Of a stretch of 16,887 bases of DNA, positions 16,346-16,887 are shown piece by piece. The notes under the pieces are model-generated. The model made no database searches and was not told the origin of the DNA. It saw nothing but the letters and a program-made list of their open reading frames with translations. The DNA comes from Umezawaea sp039922235 (GTDB lineage Bacteria > Actinomycetota > Actinomycetes > Mycobacteriales > Pseudonocardiaceae). Numbering within the stretch: the stretch's first letter is position 1; every line of letters begins with the position of its first letter. Where the stretch lies: positions 1-16,887 of the forward strand of contig JBDSAJ010001057.1 of assembly GCA_039922235.1 (NCBI GenBank). The letters run 5' to 3'. The translations under genes were made by a program, and so were the position numbers.

Positions 16346-16468
16346 ATGTCCCTTGAGGAGCTGGCCGCACAGCTTCGCCGCGGTGAGATCGAGGACCGCG
16401 CCTTGGCCGAGTACGCCGCTGAGTACGTCACGGCTGGGAAGTGTTTCCGAAGCAAGAAAGACGACTGA
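16346..16468 (+). CDS. Small ORF, candidate RiPP precursor peptide (40 residues)
   Basis: The ORF gives a 40-residue peptide starting MSLEELAAQLRRGEIEDRAL and ending VTAGKCFRSKKDD. Residues 2-30 are rich in Leu, Ala, Glu and Arg and should form an amphipathic helix, as leader peptides often do. The last nine residues change character: one Cys, one Ser, three Lys and a terminal Asp-Asp, which would offer amine and carboxylate groups for cross-linking. About three quarters of third positions are G/C, consistent with coding. It has an excellent Shine-Dalgarno and is followed at once by a hairpin and a gene resembling a peptide maturase. I recognise no family. The RiPP role is inferred from size and context; a small regulatory protein is the main alternative. 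Longer in-frame starts would give up to 56 residues. Confidence 0.5.
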   Translation: MSLEELAAQLRRGEIEDRALAEYAAEYVTAGKCFRSKKDD

Positions 16469-16470
16469 GT

Positions 16471-16887
16471 GTGACCGCTTCCGAGCAGGGGGTCTCCAGA
16501 CCCCCTCTCGAAGCCGTAAGAGTCATCCCCGACCCGAGTCCAACTCCGGTGAAGCCGACTCCGCTCCTCCTCCAGGGCCAGGACTACCTGTTCCGCCTGC
16601 CGCCGAAGACCCTGGACTTCCAGGAGCAGGTGCACCGGGCAGGCCTGGTGGACCCCGGCGACGGCAGCCCCGTCCCGTGCGTGCTGGTGCTGGCCCGCAG
16701 CGCGGACATGGAGATGAACGAGCTCTCCATCGCGCTCGCCGAACGCGGCATCCGGATGGCCCGCATCGACGCCGACCGCTGCACCGACCTGCCGCTGACC
16801 ATCTACACCGACGCCCCGCTGGTCGAACTGGACGGGTGGCTGCTGCGCCCGTTGCTGGTGTGGCGCAGGCACTTCGAACTCTCCGCG
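16471..16887 (+). CDS. N-terminal part of a protein resembling the pre-ATP-grasp domain of peptide maturases (cut by window end)
   Basis: The frame is open from GTG 16471 to the window end (139 residues). Residues 69-102 (PCVLVLARSADM to MARIDAD) form a strand-helix-strand unit containing ELSIALAERGIRMARID. Later the chain reaches LLVWRRHFEL (128-137). This order (VLVLxR, ELxxRG, RxD, then a W-R-R motif) resembles the N-terminal domain of MvdD/TgmB-like ATP-grasp enzymes that make ester or amide links in RiPPs. The ATP-binding domain is not in the window, so the call is tentative. Before GTG 16549 third positions are only about 65% G/C (17 of 26 codons); after it they are almost all G/C. The true start may therefore be 16549, or the N-terminus may be a loose linker. 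Confidence 0.5.
   Translation, partial: MTASEQGVSRPPLEAVRVIPDPSPTPVKPTPLLLQGQDYLFRLPPKTLDFQEQVHRAGLVDPGDGSPVPCVLVLARSADMEMNELSIALAERGIRMARIDADRCTDLPLTIYTDAPLVELDGWLLRPLLVWRRHFELSA
16487..16506 (+). terminator. Tight hairpin between small ORF and maturase-like gene
   Basis: AGGGGGTCT (16487-16495) pairs perfectly with AGACCCCCT (16498-16506). GAG at 16483-16485 and CTC at 16507-16509 can extend the stem past one bulged C. It begins 15-19 bases after the small ORF stop and could end most transcripts there, allowing limited read-through into the larger gene. Confidence 0.6.

Noticed and set aside
16210..16872. 220-codon minus-strand frame opposite the small ORF and maturase-like gene
   Set aside because: The plus strand shows near-complete G/C third positions and a good ribosome binding site. 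The minus translation has no recognisable features.

Overview
The window is very GC-rich, with codon third positions almost all G or C, frequent GTG starts and many 4- or 8-base gene overlaps. This is the style of a filamentous actinomycete. The protein repertoire (short Ppx/GppA protein, family-5 uracil-DNA glycosylase, MoxR/DUF58/DUF4129 operon, single-subunit NADH dehydrogenase, Thr-rich secreted transglycosylase) fits the Pseudonocardiaceae, for example Saccharothrix, Lentzea or Actinosynnema relatives. That placement is inference from style and was not searched. Most of the window looks like chromosomal core or near-core sequence.

Layout, left to right. 1-138: C-terminal end of a probable saccharopine-dehydrogenase-like protein. 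244-1584: exported lytic transglycosylase with a long Thr/Ser tail, closed by a 17-bp hairpin. 1703-2656: exopolyphosphatase-type protein. 2813-8413: complete five-gene oligopeptide/dipeptide ABC importer (lipoprotein, two permeases, two ATPases), with hairpins in its leader and between the first two genes, and a shared terminator at its end. 8455-9933 (minus): cytoplasmic serine carboxypeptidase of family S10, convergent with the importer; importer and peptidase could work together in peptide use. 9964-10656: family-5 uracil-DNA glycosylase, divergent from the peptidase. 10698-14650: five genes (DUF4129 membrane protein, small membrane protein, MoxR AAA+ ATPase, DUF58 protein, polytopic membrane protein), every junction a 4-base start/stop overlap. 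14822-16147: type II NADH dehydrogenase, followed by a long hairpin terminator.

The right edge (about 16205-16887) is different. A less GC-rich 140-base stretch holds a perfect TTGACA box and a direct repeat with 52-base spacing. It leads to a 40-codon ORF with a near-consensus Shine-Dalgarno, then a tight G/C hairpin, then the start of a larger gene cut by the window end. The visible N-terminal part of that gene resembles the pre-ATP-grasp domain of graspetide-type peptide maturases. I read this tentatively as the start of a ribosomally made, post-translationally modified peptide (RiPP) locus: precursor, attenuating hairpin, maturase. It is the most interesting part of the window, but the catalytic domain lies outside it.

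No gene-free stretch exceeds 300 bases. The largest gaps are 14651-14821, 16148-16345 and 2657-2812; their contents are listed as features. I saw no rRNA, tRNA, CRISPR array, insertion sequence or integrase.
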